Notes under the pieces: model-generated | Told to the model about the DNA's origin: nothing | What the model saw: only the letters and a program-made list of their open reading frames with translations | Databases searched by the model: none | Program-made: the position numbers and the translations under genes | In this document: one piece after another, positions 1 to 7,395 of the stretch | How the letters are laid out: each line of letters begins with the position of its first letter | How positions within the stretch are numbered: the stretch's first letter is position 1 | Assembly: GCA_910592205.1 (NCBI GenBank) | Contig: CAJVPJ010001313.1 | Span: forward strand, 1-10,537 | Length of the DNA stretch: 10,537 nt | DNA from: Paraglomus occultum | Lineage: Eukaryota > Glomeromycota > Glomeromycetes > Paraglomerales > Paraglomeraceae | Direction of reading: 5' to 3'

Positions 1-61
1 AATATTTGATATTCTTATATTTAAATAAAAGCACTTTTATTAATAAAATATTATGAAATTC

Positions 62-130
62 GATAAGTCGGATCTCTTGATAAGTCGGATAAAATCTCCG
101 CCCCGATGAGTCCGACTTATCGAGAGTGAC
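62..130. repeat. Hairpin with transposon-end-like sequence (Tigger/pogo type, decayed)
   Basis: A 12-base unit (gataagtcggat) occurs twice in tandem at 62-73 and 79-90. The second copy lies in the left arm of a 16-bp inverted repeat: 74-89 pairs with 111-126, all Watson-Crick except one G:T pair, around a 21-base loop. The right arm ends in gagagtgac followed by ta; read on the minus strand this is TA then GTCACTCTCGATAAG, similar to the CAGT-starting ends of pogo/Tigger elements that insert at TA. A related end motif recurs at 458-474 and near 578-591. No transposase is visible, so this is probably an end fragment or a MITE (a small non-autonomous element). The element class is an inference. 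Confidence 0.5.
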
Positions 131-457
131 TATGTAATCAGAATTTTGATAAATTTTTATTCGTTTGCAATAATCGAAGCATATGAATGATGAAAGTATG
201 ATTAGTAAAAACATGATAAACCCGATGAGCCTGAAAATCTGTTAAAACCGGCAAATCAGTTCACGAAGTAAATGACTAATTACATTAGACGACACAACCA
301 ACAGTTTGTTTCACAGATGAAAAGTTTTAAAACGTAAAAAATTTTTACGTGAAGCGACAATTCTTTGAATAAAGAAACTTATTGTTATCGAGTTCCACGT
401 GACTCAAATATGATCTTCGTAATAATATTCCGATAATACAGTATTAGTATGAATATC
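127..457. other. Gene-free AT-rich stretch
   Basis: No convincing coding frame or RNA gene was found. A second cccgatgag motif near 222-230 resembles the one at 102-110, but the flanks do not continue the similarity. Confidence 0.5.
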
Positions 458-591
458 TATCGAGAGTGGCTGTGCATTGGTATACCGAAAATCACACTTT
501 TCCGGTATACACGTATCTTAATATGCCGGAATCTCATTACTATTATACCGGCTGACTGATATAATAATAATAATAAACAGAGTTGACTGTA
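458..591. repeat. Decayed DNA-transposon fragments with a ccggtata hairpin
   Basis: At 458-474 the sequence tatcgagagtggctgtg differs from 118-134 (tatcgagagtgactatg) at only two positions. It is followed by an inverted repeat, GTATACCG at 480-487 with CGGTATAC at 503-510, extended inside by AAAA/TTTT. Further ccgg motifs follow near 525-550, then a short TAA run around 562-576, and then agagttgactgta ending at 591, a third variant of the same end motif in the same orientation. Three ends in the same direction suggest nested or repeated insertion of short pogo-like elements. No protein-coding part remains. Confidence 0.45.
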
Positions 592-988
592 TTTGTTTGA
601 AAATGCTAATAAGAACTGTTTCGGAAATCCAGTAATTATGATAGTGGTAAAAGTAATCTTATCTTGGAAGTCACGTACTAGAAGAAATACCGAAGCATTC
701 TACAAAGCATTAAAGACAGTTGTAAGCATATAAGAAGTAGTTAAAAAAGTCTGTAAGACGGGATTAGGATTCTGCATCTACTTTGTAATGATGCATCATA
801 TTCTATTCCTTTATAGTCGTTGTCTCTTATATATAATTATTAATTATTAAACTTTAACTTAAAATGCACAAGTGGGGTATTATTTTTTTAACCGTGGTAG
901 GAAAAACGTTCCCAACGCGTCTGTCATACAGACCCCCGTATGAACAACCCCGAATTTCTACATTCGTTTTCTGTTCTTTCTTCTCCCA
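592..988. other. Upstream region of the ankyrin gene, no gene seen
   Basis: AT-rich spacer and probable promoter/5' UTR of the gene at 989. A frame starting with ATG at 864 runs 93 codons, but it overlaps the ankyrin gene's first exon in another frame and shows no family resemblance, so it is not taken as a gene. A tatatataatt stretch near 829-840 might be a TATA-like element; this is weak. Confidence 0.4.
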
Positions 989-2173
989 ATGGACGAATCT
1001 CGTAGGTTTGTACCTTCACGACCAGCCCCCACACCTCCAAACACTCCGCGCAGACTCAATAACTTCAGTTCACTGCAGACGCTGTTGCTGCACAGAACGC
1101 TTAACCCTCGCATATCAAAAGAGCACCAAAATGTCATTAAAGTGAGATTGCGGGTCGCATTAGAAGTGGAATTCCGAGAGAAGAGGCTTCGAGAGGCAGC
1201 TGCACGCGGTGATATGGAAGCTAGTGAGTGATCTGAGGGTGGGAGAAAGGAAATATTCTGATGCGGTGATAATCTAATCGATCCCCACGTTCGTAACAGT
1301 GACTTCCCTGATAACAACAAATCCACCACTGGATCTGAATAAGCCGGATGATAAAGGCAGAACGCCTCTACACTTCGCATGCGCTAGTGGACACGAGGGT
1401 GTGGTGAAGCTGTTGATTGAACGTGGGGCCAATGTTAACGCAGAGCCTGATGTTGCTGGAAATCGACCTCTACATTTGGGTACTATTGCACTTTGCGGTC
1501 TTATGCTTTTGTTCGACGTTTATATCGAGTATCAGATAACCCTTTGTTCTTCTTGCAGCTGTAATTGCAAGTAAACTTGATTGTGTAGTTTTACTGTTGG
1601 AAGCAGGTAAAAGTTATTGGATTACTGCGTCTATTGCACTTGATAGAAGATAATTAATTTACTTGAATGGTTATATATAGGCGCTAAGATAAACACTGAT
1701 GACACGTTTACGAAGACACCGTTGGCACTTGCTCGATCTCGTTTGAACATATTAATGAAGAATATGTTGACGTCCCCTGGCTCTAATAATGAAATTGCAA
1801 CTATGGATATCGAAGAGATAGCTGATCAGGATTCATTAGCACAACGAGAAGCCTTTCGACAAGTGTTACATGTGAGCATTTTTTTGCTGTTTTGTATAGT
1901 TTGCTCGTCGTGCGTACTAAAATTTAAGTTGTCTTTATATTTTAGATAACCAAGATACTCCGTCACTATTTGTCATATGAGATAACTTCTCCTAAAGAGA
2001 CTCAAGCAGCAGACGAAGCATCCCAAACAATGGAAGCTCTCGACGTCATTACAAATCAATTGTCACAACTCGCAATGTCTGATGATAATGGGCAAACTTC
2101 TCGCGACCATCAGGACGGAGTATTAAATCATGTGCAGAATGTTCTTGACAACATTATCAGGAAACAAAACTAA
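989..2173 (+). CDS. ANKRD54-like ankyrin-repeat protein (5 exons, 293 aa)
   Basis: Predicted exons are 989-1223, 1300-1479, 1559-1606, 1681-1871 and 1946-2173. All introns are GT..AG (74-79 nt) and all phases match, giving 293 residues against about 300 for animal ANKRD54. After a Pro/Arg-rich N-terminus and a basic helix, ankyrin repeats occupy roughly residues 66-98, 99-131 (DKGRTPLHFA...ANVN), 132-162 (GNRPLHLA...AKIN) and a partial fourth at 163-179 (TPLALARSRLNI). The C-terminal helical part (LRHYL, then LDVITNQLSQL) follows the ANKRD54 order, in which ankyrin repeats end in AKSKLNIL before a helical tail. In animals ANKRD54 is a nucleus-cytoplasm shuttling adaptor that binds kinases such as Lyn; a fungal role is unknown. 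ATG 989 is the first in-frame start. Family resemblance is strong to the eye, but orthology needs a search. Confidence 0.82.
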
Positions 2174-2441
2174 AAATTAATGAAAGTATAATTGTAAATA
2201 TCAATGATTGGGTGTATATAATATTTACCTGATGCTGAGCGCCTTATTTATTTGTGAGAGGAAGACGATTAATGAAAGATGCGGTGAGAAATAAGGAATA
2301 CGGATACGAGTTGATCCACTGATAGTTGTATATATGATAGTCAAATAATGTTGATATCGTTAATATTTTGAAAAACCACTACACGTTATCGCTGCATGTA
2401 CTCGCGGGAAAATTTTATTTTTGAATAAATTACTAATATCT

Positions 2442-2453
2442 GGTTGGCCAACC
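2442..2453. repeat. 12-bp perfect palindrome GGTTGGCCAACC
   Basis: Perfect self-complementary 12-mer in AT-rich surroundings, ten bases before the AT microsatellite. It could be a protein-binding site or chance; nothing nearby assigns a role. Confidence 0.5.
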
Positions 2454-2461
2454 GTTCTTGC

Positions 2462-2480
2462 AATATATATATATATATAT
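2462..2480. repeat. (AT)n microsatellite
   Basis: An uninterrupted alternating AT run of about 19 bases, likely to vary in length between strains. Confidence 0.85.
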
Positions 2481-2640
2481 TCTTTGAGGCATACTGTTTC
2501 TGACTTAACAAGTCTTCCGAATTTCCCTCTAACTTTGGATTCTGGACGTCCATAATTCTGCTATCCTTGTATTAGTGATACATTATTATTAAATTATAGT
2601 ATCAGATATGTTATTGTTTTGAACTATTCCATTTGCATCG

Positions 2641-2973
2641 CTACACGATAACCAAAACATGTATGCAAGGAACAAAACTTATTCCAGATACTTTGTAGTT
2701 GTCTTCGTCATTGATCGCAATAGTTGTAACATTACCACCACCGGAATTGACGCGTTGCGTTGTATTGTAACTGTAAGAGGTATACGGTAAAATCCAGGAT
2801 AACGTTCCGTTCCGCTGAAAAAGTAAGTCATAATGATAATTTGAACACTATTTTTTCCATCAGCGTCGAGGGAAAGTCCGAATAACAGGTCTTATTTCGT
2901 GTATTTTTATCGCCTCCATATTTCTCATTTCTTTAAGTTTAGCAGGAACATATATATTGAAACTATACCTTGC
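2641..2973 (-). pseudogene. Possible unrecognised or decayed minus-strand gene
   Basis: No family is recognised. On the minus strand a 29-codon open segment at 2973-2887 (beginning ARYSFNIYVPAK) follows an AG acceptor. A second open segment at 2814-2641 (57 codons, containing SGGGNVTTIAINDEDNYK) follows a good acceptor, ttactttttcag. Joining them removes 72 bases with a weak GTTATT donor and keeps phase. An upstream open piece near 3078-3030 (FDRAIVWYSPVDI) could also be joined through a weak GTTAAA donor. Between the segments another frame is also open (LDADGKNSVQIIIMTYFFSG, around 2871-2812), which could instead mean a frameshifted pseudogene. Amino-acid composition looks protein-like, but no start codon or partner domain is clear, so gene versus relic is undecided. 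Confidence 0.3.
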
Positions 2974-3099
2974 CTAGACATCGGGTTCTCGAGATGTCTT
3001 GTGTATGGCCGTGTTTACAAAGAAATGCTTTCATTTAACAATATCCACAGGAGAATACCAAACTATTGCACGATCGAAATTCAACCCTTTAATGAATGA

Positions 3100-3511
3100 A
3101 CCATAATTTTTAGTACCATATCGGATCGCTTTGGTTTAACTGGTTTCAAAAAAATCATAATTGCATCTTTAAAATTGGGACACGATAATGTAGAAATTGC
3201 AAAAGCTGTAAGATATCATCGAACAGCAGCCAAAGATGTGTTGCAATTCATGAATTCGTCTCTATGACAAAAAGGCAAATATTGAAAGTTATGTGCCAAA
3301 TAATGTTTGCAGATCGCTTTATAAAAACTTACGTGTTTTGTTTGATATTCGGCTTGGTAGATACATCCTTTCGCCAAGACAAGTTTTAGATCAGACAAAT
3401 GAGCAGCATTTTATAAATGCGTCCAAGCCAGCGAAATTAAATATTATTGCCGTCTTCATTTCGGCAATAGAAAAGAAGACGTTGGGATTACTCAAGACTG
3501 AAAAAAGATAA
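3100..3511 (+). pseudogene. Frameshifted relic beginning with a helix-turn-helix
   Basis: A frame open from 3100 to the stop at 3265-3267 encodes a helix-turn-helix-like stretch (KLGHDNVEIAKAVRYHRTAA) of the kind that starts Tc1/mariner-type transposases. There is no ATG. At about 3258 the readable sequence moves by one base to another frame (YDKKANIESYV...), which stays open to the stop at 3509-3511 but contains no recognised catalytic DDE motif. The best reading is the N-terminal remnant of a transposase or other DNA-binding protein broken by a frameshift. The part after the frameshift is not recognised and could be unrelated. Confidence 0.35.
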
Positions 3512-3639
3512 TCGGTCTACATTTTTCAGTTTCGAAAGTTGGCGCGGTTGATTAGAATGCTATGCGCATCTACATGTAATGACGTCACAGTATATTGTTT
3601 ACAACACACGCATCACGTTAAAATGGCTTGTTTCATAAG

Positions 3640-4788
3640 ATGCCGAATACCACGCCAATACCTCTCGAATGTTTTTATCTATCCTGTTTCGACGCTTGTC
3701 TAATGCAAGCATACGAAACCTATCACACTTCTCCCATTTCTTCTCCTAGTTTTAGCCCATCCCCTCCGTATTCACCACCCTCTCACGAACCCCCTTTCGC
3801 GTCGGCTCATGACTATAATTATCCCTACTTATCGTCTGGTGATGTGGTCGAGTTCTGTGGGCCCGCATATGGTGGCAAAACATCGATATTGTATTTTACA
3901 ACTTTAACTACTATACTCCCTCCTTACTGGCTACAGAGCAAGATTGAATCGGGACCATCGTTAAAAATTACAAGAAAATTCGAAATTGGTGGTCGCGGAA
4001 CAAGTGTAATATTCTTCGATTTAGACGGGCGGTTCGATGTGAGTAGAATTTATGATTGGATTGTGAGACATTTGAAACGCAGGGTCGAGAAGAGCTTTGA
4101 GGAGTCCAATACGGAAGAGAGCAGCGGAGAATCGGAAATTCAGGATAAAGAGGCAGATTGTTGTCACGACTGGGTGCCAACGGAAGAGGAAATTACGGAA
4201 ATTGCTAAGGATGCTTTGAGGAGGTTACATGTTTTTAGCCCACGAACGCCGTTAGAGTTTATTGCTACTTTACATTCTTTGAAAGAATATCTCGAACATT
4301 GTCAACAAAGAACACGGGAAACATTCACATTTATAATGATAGATTCTATAATGGCTTTTTATTGGCAAGACCGCGCAGAGGAATCTTATCGCGGTAACTC
4401 AATCTCAACCTCATCCTCTGTCTACCTTACCCAAACACTACATATTCTCTCCTCTCTCTTGTTCGCTAATGGATTAATCCTCCTCACTACGAGTTGGTCC
4501 CTAATCTCGGATAACTCCCTCTCGACGGCATACCCTCCCGAATTAGTATACAAAGACACGCTCTCCCATATCTGGCAGTCGTTTGTAAAATACCGTTTTG
4601 TCGTAGCACGACAACCTTTACCACAGTACGAAGAGGGTACAAGAATAGCCGAACTGTCTAGAAACAGAAGAAAGGAAAGAGAGGAAAAGAGGAGAGAAGG
4701 ATTGTTCTTTGGAAGGATGGTTACGCCTGCTTGCGATTGTGATATTTTTGAATTTCAGATTAATGACGACGGAATTTTTTGCGAATAA
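3640..4788 (+). CDS. XRCC2: XRCC2-like RecA-fold DNA repair protein (382 aa)
   Basis: XRCC2 is a Rad51 paralogue that acts in the nucleus in homologous recombination, in animals within the BCDX2 complex. Here the Walker A motif GPAYGGKT is at residues 74-81, preceded by SGDVVEF as in XRCC2. A second family block, VIFFDLDGRFDVSRI, lies around 123-137. The Walker B region FIMIDSIMAFYWQDR at 231-245, with Asp235, matches the distinctive XRCC2 DS-x-x-AFYW-x-DR signature. The C-terminus ends DDGIFCE, like the vertebrate GVEFC end. At 382 residues it is longer than human XRCC2 (280) because of a Ser/Pro-rich N-terminus (about 30-60) and an acidic Glu/Ser-rich insert (about 153-178). One uninterrupted frame, no intron. 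ATG 3640 is the first in-frame start after stop TAA 3619-3621; ATG 3623 is in another frame. Confidence 0.85.
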   Translation: MPNTTPIPLECFYLSCFDACLMQAYETYHTSPISSPSFSPSPPYSPPSHEPPFASAHDYNYPYLSSGDVVEFCGPAYGGKTSILYFTTLTTILPPYWLQSKIESGPSLKITRKFEIGGRGTSVIFFDLDGRFDVSRIYDWIVRHLKRRVEKSFEESNTEESSGESEIQDKEADCCHDWVPTEEEITEIAKDALRRLHVFSPRTPLEFIATLHSLKEYLEHCQQRTRETFTFIMIDSIMAFYWQDRAEESYRGNSISTSSSVYLTQTLHILSSLLFANGLILLTTSWSLISDNSLSTAYPPELVYKDTLSHIWQSFVKYRFVVARQPLPQYEEGTRIAELSRNRRKEREEKRREGLFFGRMVTPACDCDIFEFQINDDGIFCE

Positions 4789-4937
4789 CTAAAAAGAGAG
4801 GATTGAATTCATCCTTACCCGGAGAGAAAGAAGTATTGACGTTGGAATGTATGCATGTGTTTGTATTTTATTAAATTACGTATACGACCCATAGATCTAG
4901 AAATGCCGATTCCGATAGTTCAATGATTGAGAACGAA

Positions 4938-5320
4938 TTATAGTTTTGGCCAATTCTTCTTTTGGGCTTCATTCCTGAGATTTTCTTTAAAGCTTTCTAC
5001 GAATATGTTTGCACGTTTGCTTGCTTCATCCACGTACGGAGATGCTTTTGTACGTCATCATGAAAAAGCACAACATCAGTGATTCGAACTGGACGTACTC
5101 TTGTAAACTTGCTACACAGGTTGTACCTTTGTTTGATATTTGAGAGACTTTTCTATGCGTTTTCGCAGCAAAGCGATGGAAGGCTGGACTTTCAAGGAGC
5201 TAAATAATAATACTGGTGTTAGTATCGTAGAACTTTTAAACGATAATTATAGCGACGATGGGTATTTACCTTTTCAGTGAGATATTCCGTGGCCCAGTAA
5301 CGGAAAAATCGAAGAACCAT
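4938..5320 (-). CDS. Small fungal mitochondrial protein, Mrx7-like (3 exons, 76 aa)
   Basis: Exons on the minus strand are 5320-5270, 5199-5127 and 5044-4938. Introns are 70 nt (GTAAAT...TTTAG, with a perfect TACTAAC branch site) and 82 nt (GTACAA...AAAAG), and phases agree. The 76-residue product starts MVLRFFRYWATEYL, has the motif LLESPAFHRFAAKTHRKV at 18-35 and ends in a charged helix (FVESFKENLRNEAQKKN). This layout (short, basic, SPxFHR-x-x-x-x-HRKV, then an F-x-x-x-F-x-x-x-L helix) resembles small conserved fungal mitochondrial proteins such as Mrx7, tied to the MIOREX mitochondrial gene-expression assembly; that name is from memory and tentative. The frame upstream of ATG 5320 is open but has no other ATG. 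It converges with XRCC2, with 149 bases between stops. Confidence 0.68.
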
Positions 5321-5429
5321 GATTGAGGGAGCAAATAAAAGAATGCTTGAATTCGTTCCAAAATTTAACAAGTGTCTACCAATGAATTTGAGTACCAACA
5401 ATATTATTTGATATCATTGTCCAATCGCA
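5321..5429. promoter_or_regulatory. Probable shared divergent promoter region
   Basis: Only 109 bases separate the start of the minus-strand Mrx7-like gene from the ATG of the plus-strand small ORF. If both are genes, they share a bidirectional promoter. No specific element is recognised. Confidence 0.3.
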
Positions 5430-5654
5430 ATGCAACGACCTTTGCGGCAAACGAATATTATAGAAAACGTAATAGCGCCCATTATGGTGCGGGAATTTAA
5501 CAAGTTAGCGCGAACCGGGAAGGAAACGGAAGCCGAAGGTGGGATTAGAATAATGCGAGCGATTTTATTATTATGGACAGTCATCTTCCGGAAGTTACAA
5601 ATTGTATTCTTGCAAACACAGCAAGCACAAATATGGCATAATGTTACGAGCTAA
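5430..5654 (+). CDS. Small protein with one hydrophobic segment, unidentified (74 aa)
   Basis: Not recognised. ATG 5430 opens a 74-codon frame without introns. The N-terminus is basic (MQRPLRQ), residues about 18-40 are charged (REFNKLARTGKETEAEGG), and residues about 42-61 form a hydrophobic stretch (MRAILLLWTVIFRKLQIVFL) that could span a membrane, perhaps in a mitochondrial membrane. The tail is polar. Support for a real gene is the local composition, richer in G and C than the flanks, and the divergent position close to the Mrx7-like gene. It could also be a chance frame or the first exon of something longer. Confidence 0.4.
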   Translation: MQRPLRQTNIIENVIAPIMVREFNKLARTGKETEAEGGIRIMRAILLLWTVIFRKLQIVFLQTQQAQIWHNVTS

Positions 5655-5911
5655 TTGTGCTTAAATTACGTATTAGTATATTTGTATTATCAATTGGGAA
5701 CATTCGCAAGCCTGTTAAACCGCATCACATAATGGGTACATTATGCCCGTTGAACAATATTCAACAGTATGTAAAACAATATCTCTCATAAGAAAGTAAT
5801 TGATTGGGTGACAGTTGACAGAGCCAATTGGAGCTGACGTTTATTGCTAAAGAGCGCCCGCATACAACAGTTCTCAACCGATTCTTACGATTTGCCCTGC
5901 TCAACAACAAA

Positions 5912-7047
5912 ATGTCAATAGATTCGGCGGCTCTTTTACAAACAATATGCACAATCAGAAAGCAGCTCACAAGAGGAATAACAGTTGCAATAGAGAACTT
6001 CCATGAACACTATCATCTGAGGAACATGGAATACTATTGCGAGACTGACTGCTACAACGCTCCAACCATTTCGATTTCTCCTGGGAAATGGGGAATAGGG
6101 TGAGTAACTGTAAGAAACCACAAAATGAGCCTGATATAACTGAGGGTAAGACGACTATTGTAAACACGCTTCGTACAAAAAATAACGTTCAAGCGTCTCA
6201 AACACTCGTCCCGTAAACAGTGTACTAAGTCTTACAAAACCTTACGTTCGGTGTCACCATCACTTTCACAACAGAGCATTTAGGTCTTCAATGACATGTG
6301 GCACACGAGGCCTTTTGACGTACGAACTCCAAAGTGAATCCTTTGCCCTCACTGATCGACTGTTTCTGATCATCGGTTGGCACGTGCCTCTTGTTGGTGA
6401 CAATAGCTTTTTCCTTCACGTAGCTCAGGTAGAATCACCCGATTTTCCCACAAAAGAGGCAGAAAGAGTAAGGGTATATGAATTTCTATCGCGGAAGAAG
6501 ATGAGGGCCGGAAAGAGCATATTTTGTTATGTAAGCCCGGAGATCGTTGATGATCAAAAGCAGCAGGTGAAAGAGAAAGAGGATGGTAAAGCAGACAATA
6601 TGCCCAAGAGTTGTTTGACTGTATGTGCATCAATGGCTACAACGTAAGTAGTTATTGCTTGTATAATAAGGTTATTGAGATTTATTTGTTATTGGTCCGG
6701 CGATCATTCATCAGAAACAGATTATAATTAGTTCTACTTATGGTAAAGCTGCCGGAATATTTTAGAATTATCTAATACTAATACTAACGTAAATGCTATA
6801 AACGTCTTACCGGTAATTTAGCTCAATGGCCAATCTTAGAGTGGAGATCCATCCATACCAGTTTGCACAAGATGAACAGAAAACCGAAGGAACTATACAC
6901 ATTGCTGGACCTCCTCAAAAATTTTCTTTTACGAAATTAATGGAGGAACGGTTTGCAAACGCCGAAATTAAAGTCAACGATGCATTAGAAAAATTTCTTG
7001 GAATTAAGCCTGAATCTACAGTGAAAGACACTAGAAAAAACATTTGA
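5912..7047 (+). CDS. Actinoporin-like pore-forming/lectin-fold protein (3 exons, ~257 aa)
   Basis: Exons are 5912-6099, 6284-6643 and 6822-7047, with donors GTGAGT and GTAAGT, acceptors TTTAG, and a TACTAAC branch site near 6783 in the second intron; phases agree. After an N-terminal helix-like part, residues about 21-29 carry R-G-I-T-V-A-I-E-N, matching the first strand of actinoporins (RKIAVGIEN). A G-T-R-G-L-L-T-Y strand and an I-I-G-W-H-V-P segment follow at the places of actinoporin G-x-V-G-V-L-A-Y and F-S-V-P. The third exon opens with a strand like the final actinoporin one (L-R-V-E-I-H). Actinoporins bind sphingomyelin membranes and form pores; the related fungal fruit-body lectins share the fold. 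Differences are no secretion signal, a non-aromatic VPLVGDN loop, and about 55 extra C-terminal residues. Activity is unproven; family assignment is by motif order only. Confidence 0.55.
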
Positions 7048-7395
7048 GGAAGAGAAAATTTGGAGGGAATGGGCACGGTGGCAAGAGATATATTATTTAT
7101 TATAATATTTGTGTGGTATTTAGATTAGACGATAAGAATTGTAATTTATATTTAAAGATGCGATTTGTCTTTGGGTATGTAAAGTGATCAAAATACAGGC
7201 CAACGGTATTTTTATTCATTTTGTTTTGCGAAGTGTGAGAAAAGGTGAGAAGGGAGGTTACAAGAAAAACATTGAAAACAAAATTTGAAAGCGCTCACGC
7301 TCGTCCAAATATCAAACTAATACTAACCCAAAAGTTTCCCCTTGCGCAAGTTACAATTACACTCAAACGATTACCAGACACTTAATGTTTGTAAG
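7048..7395. other. Spacer between two convergent genes
   Basis: 3' ends of the actinoporin-like gene (+) and the TRP channel gene (-) face each other here. No gene is seen. AATAAA on the minus strand at 7211-7216 is a possible polyadenylation signal for the channel gene. Confidence 0.4.

Larger units (their letters stand above)
2174..2640. other. 3' flank of the ankyrin gene, no gene assigned
   Basis: AT-rich sequence with stops in all frames. It includes an AATAAA motif at 2424-2429, which could serve polyadenylation but lies about 250 bases past the stop codon. On the minus strand a short open stretch around 2430-2550, after a tacaaggatag acceptor-like site, could be a further exon of the doubtful minus-strand gene next to it. 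Confidence 0.35.

Noticed and set aside
102-113. Hammerhead-ribozyme-like core (ccgatgagtcc), with a similar cccgatgag near 222
   Set aside because: The core needs CUGAUGA plus a downstream GAAA after a closing stem; here the second base differs and no GGAC-GAAA partner follows. The 102-113 copy falls in and beside the loop of the transposon-end hairpin.
958-1380. Minus-strand 140-codon frame over the ankyrin gene
   Set aside because: Shadow of exons 1 and 2 of the ANKRD54-like gene, crossing its intron, with no family resemblance.
5061-5110. tRNA B-box-like sequence on the minus strand (AGTTCGAATCA)
   Set aside because: No matching A box or cloverleaf could be built around it, and it falls inside an intron of the Mrx7-like gene.
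6826-7047. Separate small gene starting at ATG 6826
   Set aside because: A TTTAG acceptor lies just upstream at 6817-6821, a TACTAAC branch site precedes it, and joining to the GTAAGT donor at 6644 keeps phase, so it is better read as the last exon of the actinoporin-like gene.
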